From Myxococcales bacterium (GTDB taxonomy: Bacteria; Myxococcota_A; Polyangia; Polyangiales; Polyangiaceae): DNA of 39,436 nucleotides. Made by a program: the position numbers and the translations under genes. The notes beneath the pieces are model-generated. The model was not told the origin of the DNA. It made no database searches and was given only the letters and a program-made list of their open reading frames with translations. The stretch is from assembly GCA_021847645.1 (NCBI GenBank), contig JAJZQG010000061.1, forward strand, positions 1 through 39,436, written 5' to 3'. Positions 1 through 8,237 of the stretch are shown here, in pieces (the first letter of the stretch is position 1; every line of letters begins with the position of its first letter).

Positions 1-71
1 GGCGGGGAAACGAAGGGCACCAGAGGTCGCGTGCGGCCGATTTTCGATCGATTCTCTGTTCGAATTCCCGT

Positions 72-97
72 GTTCCTGTTCCTAGTTCCTAGTTGTT
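72..97 (+). repeat. Dispersed GTTCCT/CCTAGTT repeat, copy 1
   Basis: A short run of the words GTTCCT and CCTAGTT (core TGTTCCTAGTTCCTAGTT) lies in the non-coding start of the window. Near-identical cores occur at 9029-9055 and 26390-26414, always between genes and always in the same orientation. The run is AT-richer than its surroundings. Its function is unknown. Confidence 0.6.
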
Positions 98-542
98 TTC
101 TGCGCGATGGGCTTTTCGGATGAGCTCTAGCTCCCAGCCAGGGGTCTGCAGCCCCATGATGGTCCCAAGGTGCGTGCTCCAAGCCAGGCGGGTGTCGCCC
201 CACCCGAACGGGGTGAGCTTCAGATTGCGGGCCCCTTCTCCCGCCCCGCGCCTCGCCCGCCATGCCGCGCACCTTCGCCACGCGACCTGTTCAAACCTCC
301 TGCCCTCGCCCCAACGTACGTCAGGACGTAGCCAAGGCGACTGGATTGAGCTACCCTCACAGCTGTTCTTTTCTCGTGATCATGATGTCGAGTTGCTGGG
401 CTGCATATTCTGGTACGCGAGCCCCCTCCCACAAGGGGCGCGGGCTGTCGCTTCGACGTAAAGGGCGGGCTGCCGCCGGGGTGAGCGCGGCGCGAGCGAC
501 GCGCGCCTGGACGGCATGTTTCCTTGGGGCCGGTGATACGAA
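98..542. other. Non-coding stretch upstream of the first kinase
   Basis: I see no convincing gene here. The open frames on both strands have Arg/Ser/Pro-rich low-complexity translations and no recognisable motif. The stretch presumably holds the promoter of the kinase operon that starts at 543, but no clear -35/-10 pair or Shine-Dalgarno box stands out just before that start. Confidence 0.5.
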
Positions 543-2045
543 ATGTCGCTGAAAGAAGTGACCACCACGACGGGAGTGCTCGCCTCTTCGGGGGAGCATG
601 GCGCGGTTTCGGTTCAGATCGGCGACGTCCTCGTAGGCAAGTACAAGGTCGAGACCATCCTTGGCCAGGGCGGCATGGGCGTTGTGGTCGCCGCGCTCCA
701 CTTGCAACTGCAGGAGCGTGTGGCGCTCAAGTTCCTGCGCCCGGGCGCCGGCCGTTCAGACGAATTCAACGCGCGCTTCCTGCGTGAAGCCCAGGTCACC
801 GCCAAGCTCCGCAACGAGCACATCGTCAAGGTCTCCGATGTCGGCGTGCTCGAGAGCGGCGCGCCCTACATGGTGATGGAATACGTGTCGGGCGTCGACC
901 TGCGCCGCATCATGCGCACCGACGGCCTGCTGCCGATCCCCCGCGCGGTCGACTACATCATCCAGGCCTGCGAGGGCCTGGCCGAGGCCCACGCGATCGG
1001 TGTCGTGCACCGCGACCTGAAACCGTCGAACCTGTTCATCACGCACCGGCGCGATGGCGCGGACCTGGTCAAGGTGCTCGACTTCGGGATTTCCAAGGCC
1101 AATCTGGTCCTCGCCGAAGAGCTCGAGGATCTGACAGCGGCCGGCGCGCTGCTCGGCTCGCCCAAGTACATGTCCCCCGAGCAGCTCACCAACACCGCCC
1201 AGGTCGACGAACGTTCAGATGTCTGGTCGCTGGGCGTGGTGCTCTACGAGATGCTCACGGGCGCCCCGCCCTTCGTCGCCGACACCCACGCCGCCACCTG
1301 CGTGCGCGTGCTCGGCCAAGAGCCGCCGGCCTCCATCACCGAGCGTCGCCAGGACGTGCCCAAGGCGCTCGAGGACGCGATCTCCCACGCGCTCGAGCGC
1401 GACATGTCCTTGCGAACCGCTAACGTCGCAGACTTCGCCGACGAGGTCGTCAACGCCACGCGCGACCTGCTCCCAGCCTCCATCGGCGTGAGCGTCGATC
1501 GCATCCGCGGCACCATCGACGCGCGCGCGCAAGGTACCGCGTCGTCCCCACCGGCTCGCCCGCTCAATCCGCTTTCGCAGACGATGTCGCACTCGTACAG
1601 CTCGACGTCGCACCGCTCCGGAAGCGGCGCGGTCATGAGCACGCGCGAGGAGCCGCAGCGCAAGACCGGCCTGTGGATCGCGGGCGGCATCGTGGTCGCC
1701 GCCCTGCTGCTGCTCATCGCGGTGTTCGTGCTTCGCCAGCCCGAGCAGCCCGCCGCCAACGCGAGCCTGGCCGCGCACCCCTCGGCCACCGAGGCCTCGA
1801 CCGAAGCCAAACCCCCGGTTTCCGCCGAGCCCTCCGCAGCGGCTACGCCCTCGGAGACCGCCACCGCGCCGGCCACCGGAGCCCCGTCCGAATCCGAGCC
1901 GACGGCCACCCACGAGCCGCGTCCCCCGCGCCAAGTAGGCCACTACGTGCCGCCGCCCCCCAAGACTACTGCACCGCCTCCGCCGGCCACCACGCCGACG
2001 GCCACTCCGACAAAGCCGATCGATCCTCTGGAGGAACGTCAGTGA
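543..2045 (+). CDS. Membrane-anchored Hanks-type Ser/Thr protein kinase
   Basis: This is a 500-residue kinase. The catalytic domain spans about residues 33-290, with the Gly-rich loop GQGGMG (41-46), the ATP-anchoring Lys in VALKFL (K63), the catalytic loop HRDLKPSN (H156-D158), the DFG motif (180-182) and an SPKYMSPEQ activation segment end. All expected catalytic residues are present, so it should be active. A Ser/Pro-rich linker leads to one membrane helix (about 374-395). A short Ala/Pro/Thr-rich tail follows that would lie in the periplasm and has no recognisable sensor domain. The stop overlaps the GTG of the next gene in a GTGA junction, so the two are probably translationally coupled. 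The first two genes, kinase plus TPR/PEGA-like protein, form a pairing that recurs in myxobacteria. The substrate is unknown. Confidence 0.93.
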   Translation: MSLKEVTTTTGVLASSGEHGAVSVQIGDVLVGKYKVETILGQGGMGVVVAALHLQLQERVALKFLRPGAGRSDEFNARFLREAQVTAKLRNEHIVKVSDVGVLESGAPYMVMEYVSGVDLRRIMRTDGLLPIPRAVDYIIQACEGLAEAHAIGVVHRDLKPSNLFITHRRDGADLVKVLDFGISKANLVLAEELEDLTAAGALLGSPKYMSPEQLTNTAQVDERSDVWSLGVVLYEMLTGAPPFVADTHAATCVRVLGQEPPASITERRQDVPKALEDAISHALERDMSLRTANVADFADEVVNATRDLLPASIGVSVDRIRGTIDARAQGTASSPPARPLNPLSQTMSHSYSSTSHRSGSGAVMSTREEPQRKTGLWIAGGIVVAALLLLIAVFVLRQPEQPAANASLAAHPSATEASTEAKPPVSAEPSAAATPSETATAPATGAPSESEPTATHEPRPPRQVGHYVPPPPKTTAPPPPATTPTATPTKPIDPLEERQ

Positions 2046-3076
2046 CAGCAAGAACAGCGAGTCGTTGGGCAGTTGCTGGAGTCGCGCTGCTGGGCAGCAT
2101 CGTGGCGTCTTCCGATGTCGCCCATGCTCAGCCGTCTGCCTCCGACAAGACAGTTGCCGAGTCCCTGTTCCGCGACGGGCGCGAGCTCATGGATCAGGGA
2201 CGCATTCCCGAGGCTTGCCGCAAGCTCGAGGAGAGCCAGCGGCTCGACCCTGCCCTGGGCACCTTGCTCAACATGGCCGTGTGCCACGAGCGCGAAGGCA
2301 AGATCGCCACGGCCTGGGCCGAGTTCAACGAGGCCATGGTCGAGGCACGTCACGAGGGACGGCAGGATCGCTACGACTTCGCGTCCGACCATGTGAAGTC
2401 CATCGAGCCCAACCTGCCGCGCCTCAACATCCAGGTCCCTCGTGAAGTGCGCGTGCCCGGCCTGGTGGTCATGCGTGGCGACACGCCCTTGGGCGACGGC
2501 GCCTGGAACACGGGGCTTCCCGTGGATCCGGGCGAGGTCAAGATCGTCGCGAAGGCCCCCAAGTACAAGCCTTGGACCACAACCGTCGCCATCGCGCTCA
2601 AGGAGAGCAAGTCCGTGACCGTGCCCAAGCTCGAGCTCGCGCCCGAGCCGCCCAAGCCTCCGCCGACCACCACGGTCATCGGTCCGCCGCCTCCTCCTCC
2701 CGAGTACTGGAACAACAACCGCATCGCGGGCGTCACCGTGGCCGGTGTCGGCGTGGCCGCGATGGCTGTGGGCGGCGTGTTCGGCTACAACGCGCTCCAC
2801 AAGTACTCGCAGAGCAACGACTACTGCAGCGGCACGACCTGCACCGACCAGCGCGGGGTCACCCTGAGCAACGACGCGCGGGACAGCGCGCGCGTCGCGG
2901 ACATCACGATCGGCGCCGGCGCGCTGGCAACTGCCGTCGGTGCGATTCTGTTCTTCGCCGGCGGTCCGACCGAGTCGAGCCCGGCCGCGGACACGTCGGC
3001 CCAACGAAAGGGTCTTGACTTGTCCTTGACCGTTACGCCTGCGGTCGCCGGGGCGGGAGTGAGGGGAACATGGTGA
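2042..3076 (+). CDS. Exported TPR / PEGA-like protein next to kinase
   Basis: The chosen start is the GTG at 2042, which overlaps the kinase stop by 4 nt and opens directly on a signal peptide (Arg-containing start, hydrophobic core, cleavage after AHA near residue 29). Residues 35-100 contain TPR-like helices (AESLFRDGRELMDQG, then LGTLLNMAVCHEREGK). Residues 130-190 look like a PEGA-type beta domain (VPGLVVMRGDTPLGDG, then VDPGEVKIVAKAPKYK). A Pro-rich linker follows, then two hydrophobic stretches (about 228-250 and 288-305) that could span a membrane. The product has 344 residues. The architecture recurs in Myxococcota, usually beside kinases, and probably serves as an envelope scaffold. 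The end overlaps the next start by 7 nt. Confidence 0.85.
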   Translation: MTARTASRWAVAGVALLGSIVASSDVAHAQPSASDKTVAESLFRDGRELMDQGRIPEACRKLEESQRLDPALGTLLNMAVCHEREGKIATAWAEFNEAMVEARHEGRQDRYDFASDHVKSIEPNLPRLNIQVPREVRVPGLVVMRGDTPLGDGAWNTGLPVDPGEVKIVAKAPKYKPWTTTVAIALKESKSVTVPKLELAPEPPKPPPTTTVIGPPPPPPEYWNNNRIAGVTVAGVGVAAMAVGGVFGYNALHKYSQSNDYCSGTTCTDQRGVTLSNDARDSARVADITIGAGALATAVGAILFFAGGPTESSPAADTSAQRKGLDLSLTVTPAVAGAGVRGTW

Positions 3077-5274
3077 TCACGCGAGCGATACCTGCTTTTC
3101 TTGCTGCAGCACTGTTCGCCCTCACGGGCTGCGAGCTCATCGGCGGTCTCGAGCAGCGCACGCTCGAGCCGTCCGATGCCGGCGCGTCGAACGACGGCTC
3201 GAACCAGGACGTGGTGACCGACGACGCATCCGATGCAGCCGATGCCCAGCCGGACGTGCCCCTGACGTGCAATCTGCCGGCTTCCGCGGAGGCATCGCTG
3301 CGCGTGGGCAACCTGATGCCGGCGTACACGCGGGTGGACTTCTGCTTCAAGACCTCGGACCAGGCTTGGTCCGACGTGAAGCCGGTGCTCGCGGGCGGCG
3401 GCGGCGCTTGCCAGCGCGGCCTCGGCTATCGCGACATCACGACCACCTTCGGCATCCCCTCGGGCGCCTACGATATCATCGCGATCGAGGACAAGGGGGG
3501 CGCCACGCCTCCCAAGTGCTCGGACAAAGCCATCTCCACAGCCTCCCAGGTCGTCATCAACGAGGGCGACATCTGGGGCGCGCTGCTGTTCGGCGATTCG
3601 ACCTCCACCGCCGTGTTGCGCGCCTGGCCAGAGAGCCGTGCGAGCGGCACCATCGCATCCGACCTGCGCTTCCTCAACGCCCTGGTCGGCTCCGACAAGC
3701 TGGACTGCGGCGTCGCCGACGCCAACACGCTTCCGGCAACCATCTCGGCCAGCGCGTTCACGAAGGTCCCGTTTGCCACCTTGCCCGCCCCCGGCTCCTC
3801 GGACTCGGGCGTCATCGATAGCAATGGGTATGTCTCCCTGCAAATCCCCGGAGGCGACATCGCCTTCGCCGTCGCCAACGCCGGCACTCCCGATGCGATG
3901 CTCGTCAATTCGCAAGCCTTCCAGATCGGCGGTTCCTACACCGCGTTTGCCGCCGGGCGCCTCGGCGACAAGCTGTTCCCCTCCGAGATGTTCTTCTGCG
4001 ACGACACGAAGGCGGACGGCATCCTCGAGCGGTGCGGTAACACGCCCGTCACCCTCACCGTCGACTCCGCCAACGTGCAACTCGCTGGCGCTTGGGGTCC
4101 GTATGACAAGGAACGCACCCAGCCCATCGAAGACGCCATTGCGCAGCTGCCCTCTGACGTCGTCTGCGTCCACGAAGCCTGGGGCAAGTCGAACAAGGAC
4201 GGTATCACCAAGGCCGCGCAGTCCAAGTTCCAATACCAAGCCGTCTTCTTCACGGACCTGAACACACCGGTCGACGACGCCACGGACCAGAACGGCGACG
4301 TCCCGCCCGAGCCCACCGTCGCTCCCTGCGCCAACTCCGATGCGAAGTTCCAGGCGGCGATGGACTGCATTCGCGACAACTGCAGCGACCCCGCCAACGA
4401 ATCCGGCGTGCCCAAGGCGTTCTTCTCGACCTGTGTCACGCAAAAGTGCTCGCTGAAGATGCTGCCGCTGCTCTCCTCCATCGCCACAGCCGACGACAAG
4501 GCCTGCTACTCGTGCATGTTCGTCCACTTGGCCGGCTGGGAGAGCATCGCGGACATCCGCACCCAGTGCTCCACCGTCCCCAAGGCGCGCTTCGCGGACG
4601 GTGGCGACGTCGCCACGATCCTGCTCTCGAAATACCCGATCGACAATGCCACGTCTTGGCTCATCGGCTCCACCGAATGGCGCGTGAACATCATCCGCGC
4701 TCCCATTACGCTATCGAACAACGCCCAAGTCGACGTCTACTGCACCCAGCTGACAACTCCTGGCTCGGGCATGACACGCCCGTACACCGGGTACTACGGC
4801 GGCGGTAAGTCAACCAGCGACGAGCAGTGGCAGCAGGAGCTGTATCTGCAGGCTCATAAGCTCGTGAGCTACGTGCAGGCGCAGTCCGTGCCGACCAAGC
4901 GCAAGGCGGTGATCGTCGGGACCATCTATTCGGGCCCGGCGGTGGCCACCAGCAACCTGAGTGAAGTCAACGTCGAAGCCTACAACACGATCTCCGGCGC
5001 GTTCCCCCCCGCTTGGCCCCAGGACTACACACCGAGCTGCACGCTCTGCAACGACAACACGCTGCTGCACCCGCCTCCCGCGACCTCCACGAGCGAGTCC
5101 TGGCAGTCGTTCGTGTTCCTGAGCAACATCGCGGCGACTGACGTGAAGTCCGACAGCACCTTCTGGAAGGATCAGGTCGTCGACGTTCCGAAGTCGGCGA
5201 CCGACCCGACCACATACAAGGTGCCGCTGTCCACGCACTACGGCTTCCGGTCGGTCATCAAGATCCTCAGGTAG
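3070..5274 (+). CDS. Large lipoprotein: DUF4397-like repeats plus degenerate EEP-type domain
   Basis: This 734-residue lipoprotein has lipobox LTGC (C21) followed by a Ser/Asp/Asn-rich linker. Residues about 75-310 resemble two DUF4397-type beta modules (LRVGNLMP, IPSGAYDIIAIED, then LRFLNALVG, SYTAFAAGRLGD). Residues about 360-734 follow the layout of the endonuclease/exonuclease/phosphatase fold: VCVHEAW (E369), LLSKYPID (518-525), VDVYCTQLTT (around 560), AVIVGTIYSG (around 618) and LSTHYGFRSV (around 723). Compared with EEP enzymes, only the motif-2 Glu and the last His remain. The THL His is Gln, the GDxN Asp and Asn are Thr and Tyr, and the SDH Asp is Thr. A Cys-rich insert lies at about 425-505. 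It is probably a surface binding protein, not an enzyme. The EEP assignment is by eye and moderately secure. Confidence 0.75.
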   Translation: MVITRAIPAFLAAALFALTGCELIGGLEQRTLEPSDAGASNDGSNQDVVTDDASDAADAQPDVPLTCNLPASAEASLRVGNLMPAYTRVDFCFKTSDQAWSDVKPVLAGGGGACQRGLGYRDITTTFGIPSGAYDIIAIEDKGGATPPKCSDKAISTASQVVINEGDIWGALLFGDSTSTAVLRAWPESRASGTIASDLRFLNALVGSDKLDCGVADANTLPATISASAFTKVPFATLPAPGSSDSGVIDSNGYVSLQIPGGDIAFAVANAGTPDAMLVNSQAFQIGGSYTAFAAGRLGDKLFPSEMFFCDDTKADGILERCGNTPVTLTVDSANVQLAGAWGPYDKERTQPIEDAIAQLPSDVVCVHEAWGKSNKDGITKAAQSKFQYQAVFFTDLNTPVDDATDQNGDVPPEPTVAPCANSDAKFQAAMDCIRDNCSDPANESGVPKAFFSTCVTQKCSLKMLPLLSSIATADDKACYSCMFVHLAGWESIADIRTQCSTVPKARFADGGDVATILLSKYPIDNATSWLIGSTEWRVNIIRAPITLSNNAQVDVYCTQLTTPGSGMTRPYTGYYGGGKSTSDEQWQQELYLQAHKLVSYVQAQSVPTKRKAVIVGTIYSGPAVATSNLSEVNVEAYNTISGAFPPAWPQDYTPSCTLCNDNTLLHPPPATSTSESWQSFVFLSNIAATDVKSDSTFWKDQVVDVPKSATDPTTYKVPLSTHYGFRSVIKILR

Positions 5275-5422
5275 CGGGCCCCCCGCCGCATCACGCACGC
5301 GTCCCTCGATCGGCCTGTCGAGAGCCTTCGCGGTTCGCCTCTCCGCGCCGCCGTGTGCGCCGACGGCTGAGGCCAGCTCCCTGGCTCGCGCTTCGGTTCC
5401 CTGCTAGGACGATGCGAGGGAC

Positions 5423-5659
5423 ATGGCAGAACCAGCCGAAAAGCTCTCCGCAGACGACCTGTGGCCGATAGCCAAGAAGCTTCCTCGCGAGGAACAGCTC
5501 CAGCTCGCCCGGCTCCTGTTGCGTGGATCGGACGCCGTCCGAAGCGACGAGGAGGCATACGCGGCGCAGCCGCCGACCGCGGGCGAGTTCTCATCGGATG
5601 ACGAGGACGCGCTTGGGTGGGAAGCAGAAGGCTGGGAGGAGTTCTATGCGAAGGGGTGA
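5423..5659 (+). CDS. Antitoxin of MazF-type toxin-antitoxin pair
   Basis: This is a 78-residue acidic protein. The N-terminal helical part (LSADDLWPIAKKLPREEQLQLARLLL) resembles small addiction-module antitoxins. The C-terminal part is strongly acidic (DDEDALGWEAEGWEEFY), as expected for a segment that wraps a basic MazF toxin. No DNA-binding fold is obvious. It overlaps the toxin gene downstream by 14 nt, so the two are co-translated. The assignment rests mainly on that partner. Transcription is probably autoregulated, but no operator palindrome was identified. Confidence 0.75.
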   Translation: MAEPAEKLSADDLWPIAKKLPREEQLQLARLLLRGSDAVRSDEEAYAAQPPTAGEFSSDDEDALGWEAEGWEEFYAKG

Positions 5660-5960
5660 GATCCGGTGGTATTCCTTCGCGCTACCTGACAAGCGACGTC
5701 CGGTGCTCTTGCTGACTCGTGATCTGGTCATGGATCGCCTCAACGAGATCATCGTCGTGCCCGTGACTCGGACCGTCAGGGGGATCGCGACCGAGGTAGT
5801 GTTGTCGGAGGCGGACGGCATGCCGACGAGGTGTGCACTCAACCTGGATCACGTTGGGCTCGTGCAGCGGACACGCATCGGCGGTCTGCTGTCCACGTTG
5901 CCTGAGCGCCGATGGCCTGAGATCGAAAGGGCGCTCCTGGTCGCCTGCGGGTTCGGGTGA
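5646..5960 (+). CDS. MazF/PemK-family endoribonuclease toxin
   Basis: This 104-residue protein begins with the MazF signature RRGEIRWYSFALPDKRRPVLLLTRD (given here as its halves RRGEIRWYSF and KRRPVLLLTRD) and continues with IIVVPVTRTVRG, a TxVVLS strand and RTRIGGLLSTLP, matching the SH3-like barrel of MazF in order and length. Family members cleave mRNA at short sequence motifs. The ATG at 5646, inside the antitoxin's last codons, is chosen because the conserved N-terminus starts there; longer in-frame extensions read through the antitoxin in another frame. The gene sits in a small accessory patch with a Uma2 gene and gene fragments, which suggests horizontal movement. Confidence 0.85.
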   Translation: MRRGEIRWYSFALPDKRRPVLLLTRDLVMDRLNEIIVVPVTRTVRGIATEVVLSEADGMPTRCALNLDHVGLVQRTRIGGLLSTLPERRWPEIERALLVACGFG

Positions 5961-6112
5961 CCTCGCGCGCGGACGCGCCGCCGCCGTGACCACCCGCCGC
6001 CGTACTGCCGTCTGAAGGGCAGCAAAGCGATGATCGTTGGAGGACTGCGCACGAACCGCGACGGTGTCGTGCCGCTACCAGGACACGATGCCGTGGGGGG
6101 TTGGGAATCCCG

Positions 6113-6343
6113 CTACGGCTGCCCGTGTGTCGCCACCCACTCGCCGATGAACAGGTTGTAGCCGGTGCGGCGTAGCCGCTTAGCGCGATCGCGGTAGCGC
6201 TGCCGATCCGGCTCGCCGAGCTCTCGCCAGGCGGCGATCGCGCCGGCGAAGCGCGCCCGCTGATCGAGCTGGGCCGAACTCTGGGGATCCCGCGGCTTCT
6301 TGTAGCGGCGCACGTAGGTGCTGTTGCCGCGCACCACGAACAC
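6113..6343 (-). CDS. Small conserved protein with W/GYN motif (unknown function)
   Basis: This is a 76-residue basic protein, GTG start at 6343. The order YKKPRDPQSSAQLDQRARF, AIAAWRELGEPDRQRYRDRA, TGYNLFI matches a pattern I recall from short bacterial proteins of unknown function (a KPxxPxTxAQ box, a W-x-x-L-x-x-x-x-R segment and a GYNxF box). It also loosely recalls HMG-box-like helices. The frame has an upstream stop, so little can be missing at the N-terminus. It lies head-to-head with the short coding piece at 6379-6585. I cannot name a function. Confidence 0.5.
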   Translation of the reverse strand: MFVVRGNSTYVRRYKKPRDPQSSAQLDQRARFAGAIAAWRELGEPDRQRYRDRAKRLRRTGYNLFIGEWVATHGQP

Positions 6344-6378
6344 GAAGTGCCCTGATCAAGGTCCGCGCAGTCGACGAC

Positions 6379-6585
6379 GTGAAGGTCACCACGGTGGGCA
6401 TCCTCATCGCCGGGCCGGGCGACACGGTCATCGAGCAGGGCAAGATGACCCGGGACGCGGTCGACAAGACGATGTGGGCCTACACCGCCACCGCCGACGC
6501 CAACTGCGACCACGTCAAGATCCTGGTCGACATCGCCGACCTGGCCGAGCACATCACGCACGAGACGGTCGAGAAGGACCTGTAG
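6379..6585 (+). CDS. Short conserved beta-rich piece, probably partial gene
   Basis: The GTG at 6379 gives 68 residues, but the readable similarity starts earlier (LIKVRAVDDVKVT from about 6352, no stop further upstream). The pattern VTTVGILIAGPGDTVIEQG, MWAYTAT and VKILVDIADLAEHIT fits a single Ig-like or beta-sandwich unit of a hypothetical family that I recall as having VtItDxxGxvIEeG and WxYTAT boxes. No Shine-Dalgarno box or secretion signal is visible. This is probably the C-terminal part of a longer gene whose N-terminal part has been lost or displaced. It ends 12 nt before the convergent Uma2 gene. Confidence 0.35.
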   Translation: MKVTTVGILIAGPGDTVIEQGKMTRDAVDKTMWAYTATADANCDHVKILVDIADLAEHITHETVEKDL

Positions 6586-6597
6586 GTCGACTGCCTC

Positions 6598-7272
6598 TCA
6601 CCCCCGCCTGCGAAGCTCTTGCTCCAACTCCGCCACGCGACGCTCGGCTGCCTCCTGTCCGGTCGGCAGCAGGTCTTGTCCCTCCGGATCGCGCGCGAGA
6701 CGCAGCGCGAGGTCCAGCCCGGCGCCAGGGCGAACGACCCACCACAGGCCCAGCACCGCACATGCGGTGACGTCCTGCTCGACCACGCGCTCGACCAGAT
6801 CGCCCTCCACCCGGTCCCACACACGCAGCCGCGCTCCCGGCGCCCCATCCGGATCGAAGCGCACCAACTCCTCCACGCCAAGGGCGTGATAGCGCGCCAG
6901 CTTCTCGTTCCACGACGGCTGGGCCGCGTCGCTTTCACTCACGACCTCGACCGCGAGTTGCGGCGCGCCTCGTTCCCAGACCTTCCAGGAGCCGAACGTC
7001 GAGTCGGGCACGCCCGTGCGAACGAACAGGTCGGGCGCTACGCAGCGCGCCGGGTCGGACGCGTCGAAGTAGACGAACTGGTCGCACCCGATGCTCGAGC
7101 CGCCGGCGAAGGTGTGCTTGACGATCTGGTACAGCAAAGTGCGAAGCTCGAGGTGTCTCTTGCTCTCCGGCACGGTCGCGCTTTCTGGGAAATGGAGCAC
7201 GCGCGGTGCGCGCACGTATCGTGCGCGGCCGGTCGGGCTGTACGGCGCGCGTGCGGCAGACGAGGAAGTCAC
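6598..7272 (-). CDS. Uma2-family (DUF820) PD-(D/E)XK nuclease-like protein
   Basis: The product has 224 residues from GTG 7272. Uma2 landmarks appear in order: CVAPDLFVRTG (the PD Asp), WKVWERGAPQLAVEVVSESD (the E-x-V-S catalytic strand), then KLARYHALGVEELVRFDPD, the conserved Lys/Tyr/Gly-V helix of the family. A coiled C-terminal tail (EAAERRVAELEQELRRR) is typical of cyanobacterial and myxobacterial Uma2 proteins. An upstream ATG at 7353 is possible but would run through the promoter region shared with the divergent SDR gene. The GTG is preferred because a -10-like TATACT lies exactly 6 nt before it. Uma2 proteins are predicted restriction-like nucleases, usually multicopy and mobile; the biological role is unsettled. 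Confidence 0.85.
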   Translation of the reverse strand: MTSSSAARAPYSPTGRARYVRAPRVLHFPESATVPESKRHLELRTLLYQIVKHTFAGGSSIGCDQFVYFDASDPARCVAPDLFVRTGVPDSTFGSWKVWERGAPQLAVEVVSESDAAQPSWNEKLARYHALGVEELVRFDPDGAPGARLRVWDRVEGDLVERVVEQDVTACAVLGLWWVVRPGAGLDLALRLARDPEGQDLLPTGQEAAERRVAELEQELRRRG

Positions 7273-7284
7273 AACAGCAGTATA
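7273..7284 (-). promoter_or_regulatory. Possible leaderless promoter (-10) of the Uma2 gene
   Basis: On the minus strand TATACT (7284-7279) is followed by 6 nt and then GTG (7272). This would place +1 on the start codon. No good -35 box is seen 16-18 nt further upstream, and no Shine-Dalgarno box precedes the GTG. Confidence 0.35.
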
Positions 7285-7382
7285 GCTGAGCTTGACTGCC
7301 CGGATAGCAGGCGGATGGATCCCCTTGCCGCGGCGCGTCAGGTGCGCGACCATCCCTGGCCCTCCCCACCAAGGAGCACTCC

Positions 7383-8180
7383 ATGAAGGACTTCTACAAG
7401 GACAAGGTCGTCGTCATCTCCGGCGCATCTTCCGGCATGGGCCGCGACCTCGCCGCGCTGCTGGCCCCCTGGGGCGCGCACCTGGCCGTCACGGCTCGTC
7501 GCCAGCCCCTGCTCGACGAACTGCGCGCCGAGTGCGAAGCCGCCGGCGCCCAGACGCTCACCTTCGCCTGTGACGTCACCGACGAGGCCGCGATGCTGGC
7601 CCTTCGCGACGCCGTGCTGGACAAGTGGGGACGGGCCGATGTCGTCATTGCCAACGCGGGAGTCGGCGGCCTGAACCCGGGCGACAACTTCTCCCTCGAG
7701 ATCCACCGCAAGGTCGTCGAGATCAACGCCATCGGCCTAGCCAACACGCTCATCCCGTTCGTGCCGTCGATGATCGCCCGGCGGCAAGGCCACCTGGTCG
7801 GCATCTCGAGCCTGGCGGCCTTCCGCGGCCTGCCCAACGCCGCCTCCTACAGCTCGTCCAAGGCCGCGCAGATGGTCTTCCTCGAGAGCCTTCGGGTCGA
7901 CCTGCGCAAGCATCACATCGCGGTCAGCTGCATCCACCCGGGGTTCATCGAGAGCCCGATGACCGAGCACGACGAGTTCCGCATGCCCTTCAAGCTGCCC
8001 GTGCGCGAGTCCTCCGTGCTCATCGCCAAAGCCATCGCCGGCCGCAAGGCTTCGTACCTGTACCCCTGGCAGATGCGCATGGTCACGGCCGTCAACAAGC
8101 ATCTACCCCGGTTCCTGTACGACACGCTGGTCCCGCGCCTCAGCGGGCAGAAGGAGCATATCGCCCCAAGGATTTTCTGA
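7383..8180 (+). CDS. Short-chain dehydrogenase/reductase (SDR) family oxidoreductase
   Basis: This is a 265-residue classical SDR. The cofactor loop GASSGMG is at 14-20, the adenine-site Asp at D64 (CDVTD), the NAG motif at 91-93, the catalytic Ser in GISSLAAF (about 142-143), the YxxxK pair Y156/K160 (YSSSK) and the PGFIES motif near 190. All catalytic residues are intact. TARR after strand 2 hints at NADP(H) preference. The last 60 residues are hydrophobic and basic (YLYPWQMRMVTAVNKHLPRFLYDTL, read as two parts YLYPWQMRMV and NKHLPRFLYD), as in membrane-associated SDRs of lipid metabolism. AAGGAG at 7371-7376, 6 nt before the ATG, fixes the start. The gene is divergent from Uma2. The substrate cannot be deduced. 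Confidence 0.92.
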   Translation: MKDFYKDKVVVISGASSGMGRDLAALLAPWGAHLAVTARRQPLLDELRAECEAAGAQTLTFACDVTDEAAMLALRDAVLDKWGRADVVIANAGVGGLNPGDNFSLEIHRKVVEINAIGLANTLIPFVPSMIARRQGHLVGISSLAAFRGLPNAASYSSSKAAQMVFLESLRVDLRKHHIAVSCIHPGFIESPMTEHDEFRMPFKLPVRESSVLIAKAIAGRKASYLYPWQMRMVTAVNKHLPRFLYDTLVPRLSGQKEHIAPRIF

Positions 8181-8237
8181 GATGACGAGCAGGCGGCTTG
8201 CACAGTTGGCGAGCCCCATGCGCGGTTGTACGACCCT

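Noticed and set aside
57..75. tRNA end (GTTCGAATTCC resembles a T-loop)
   Set aside because: The flanking bases cannot form acceptor, anticodon or D stems.
2821..4527. Minus-strand 568-codon frame
   Set aside because: Antisense shadow of the TPR protein and lipoprotein genes; no motif and no start context.
5839..6561. Minus-strand 240-codon frame across the MazF gene end
   Set aside because: It overlaps the better supported toxin gene and the GYNLFI piece in other frames, and its translation is low-complexity.
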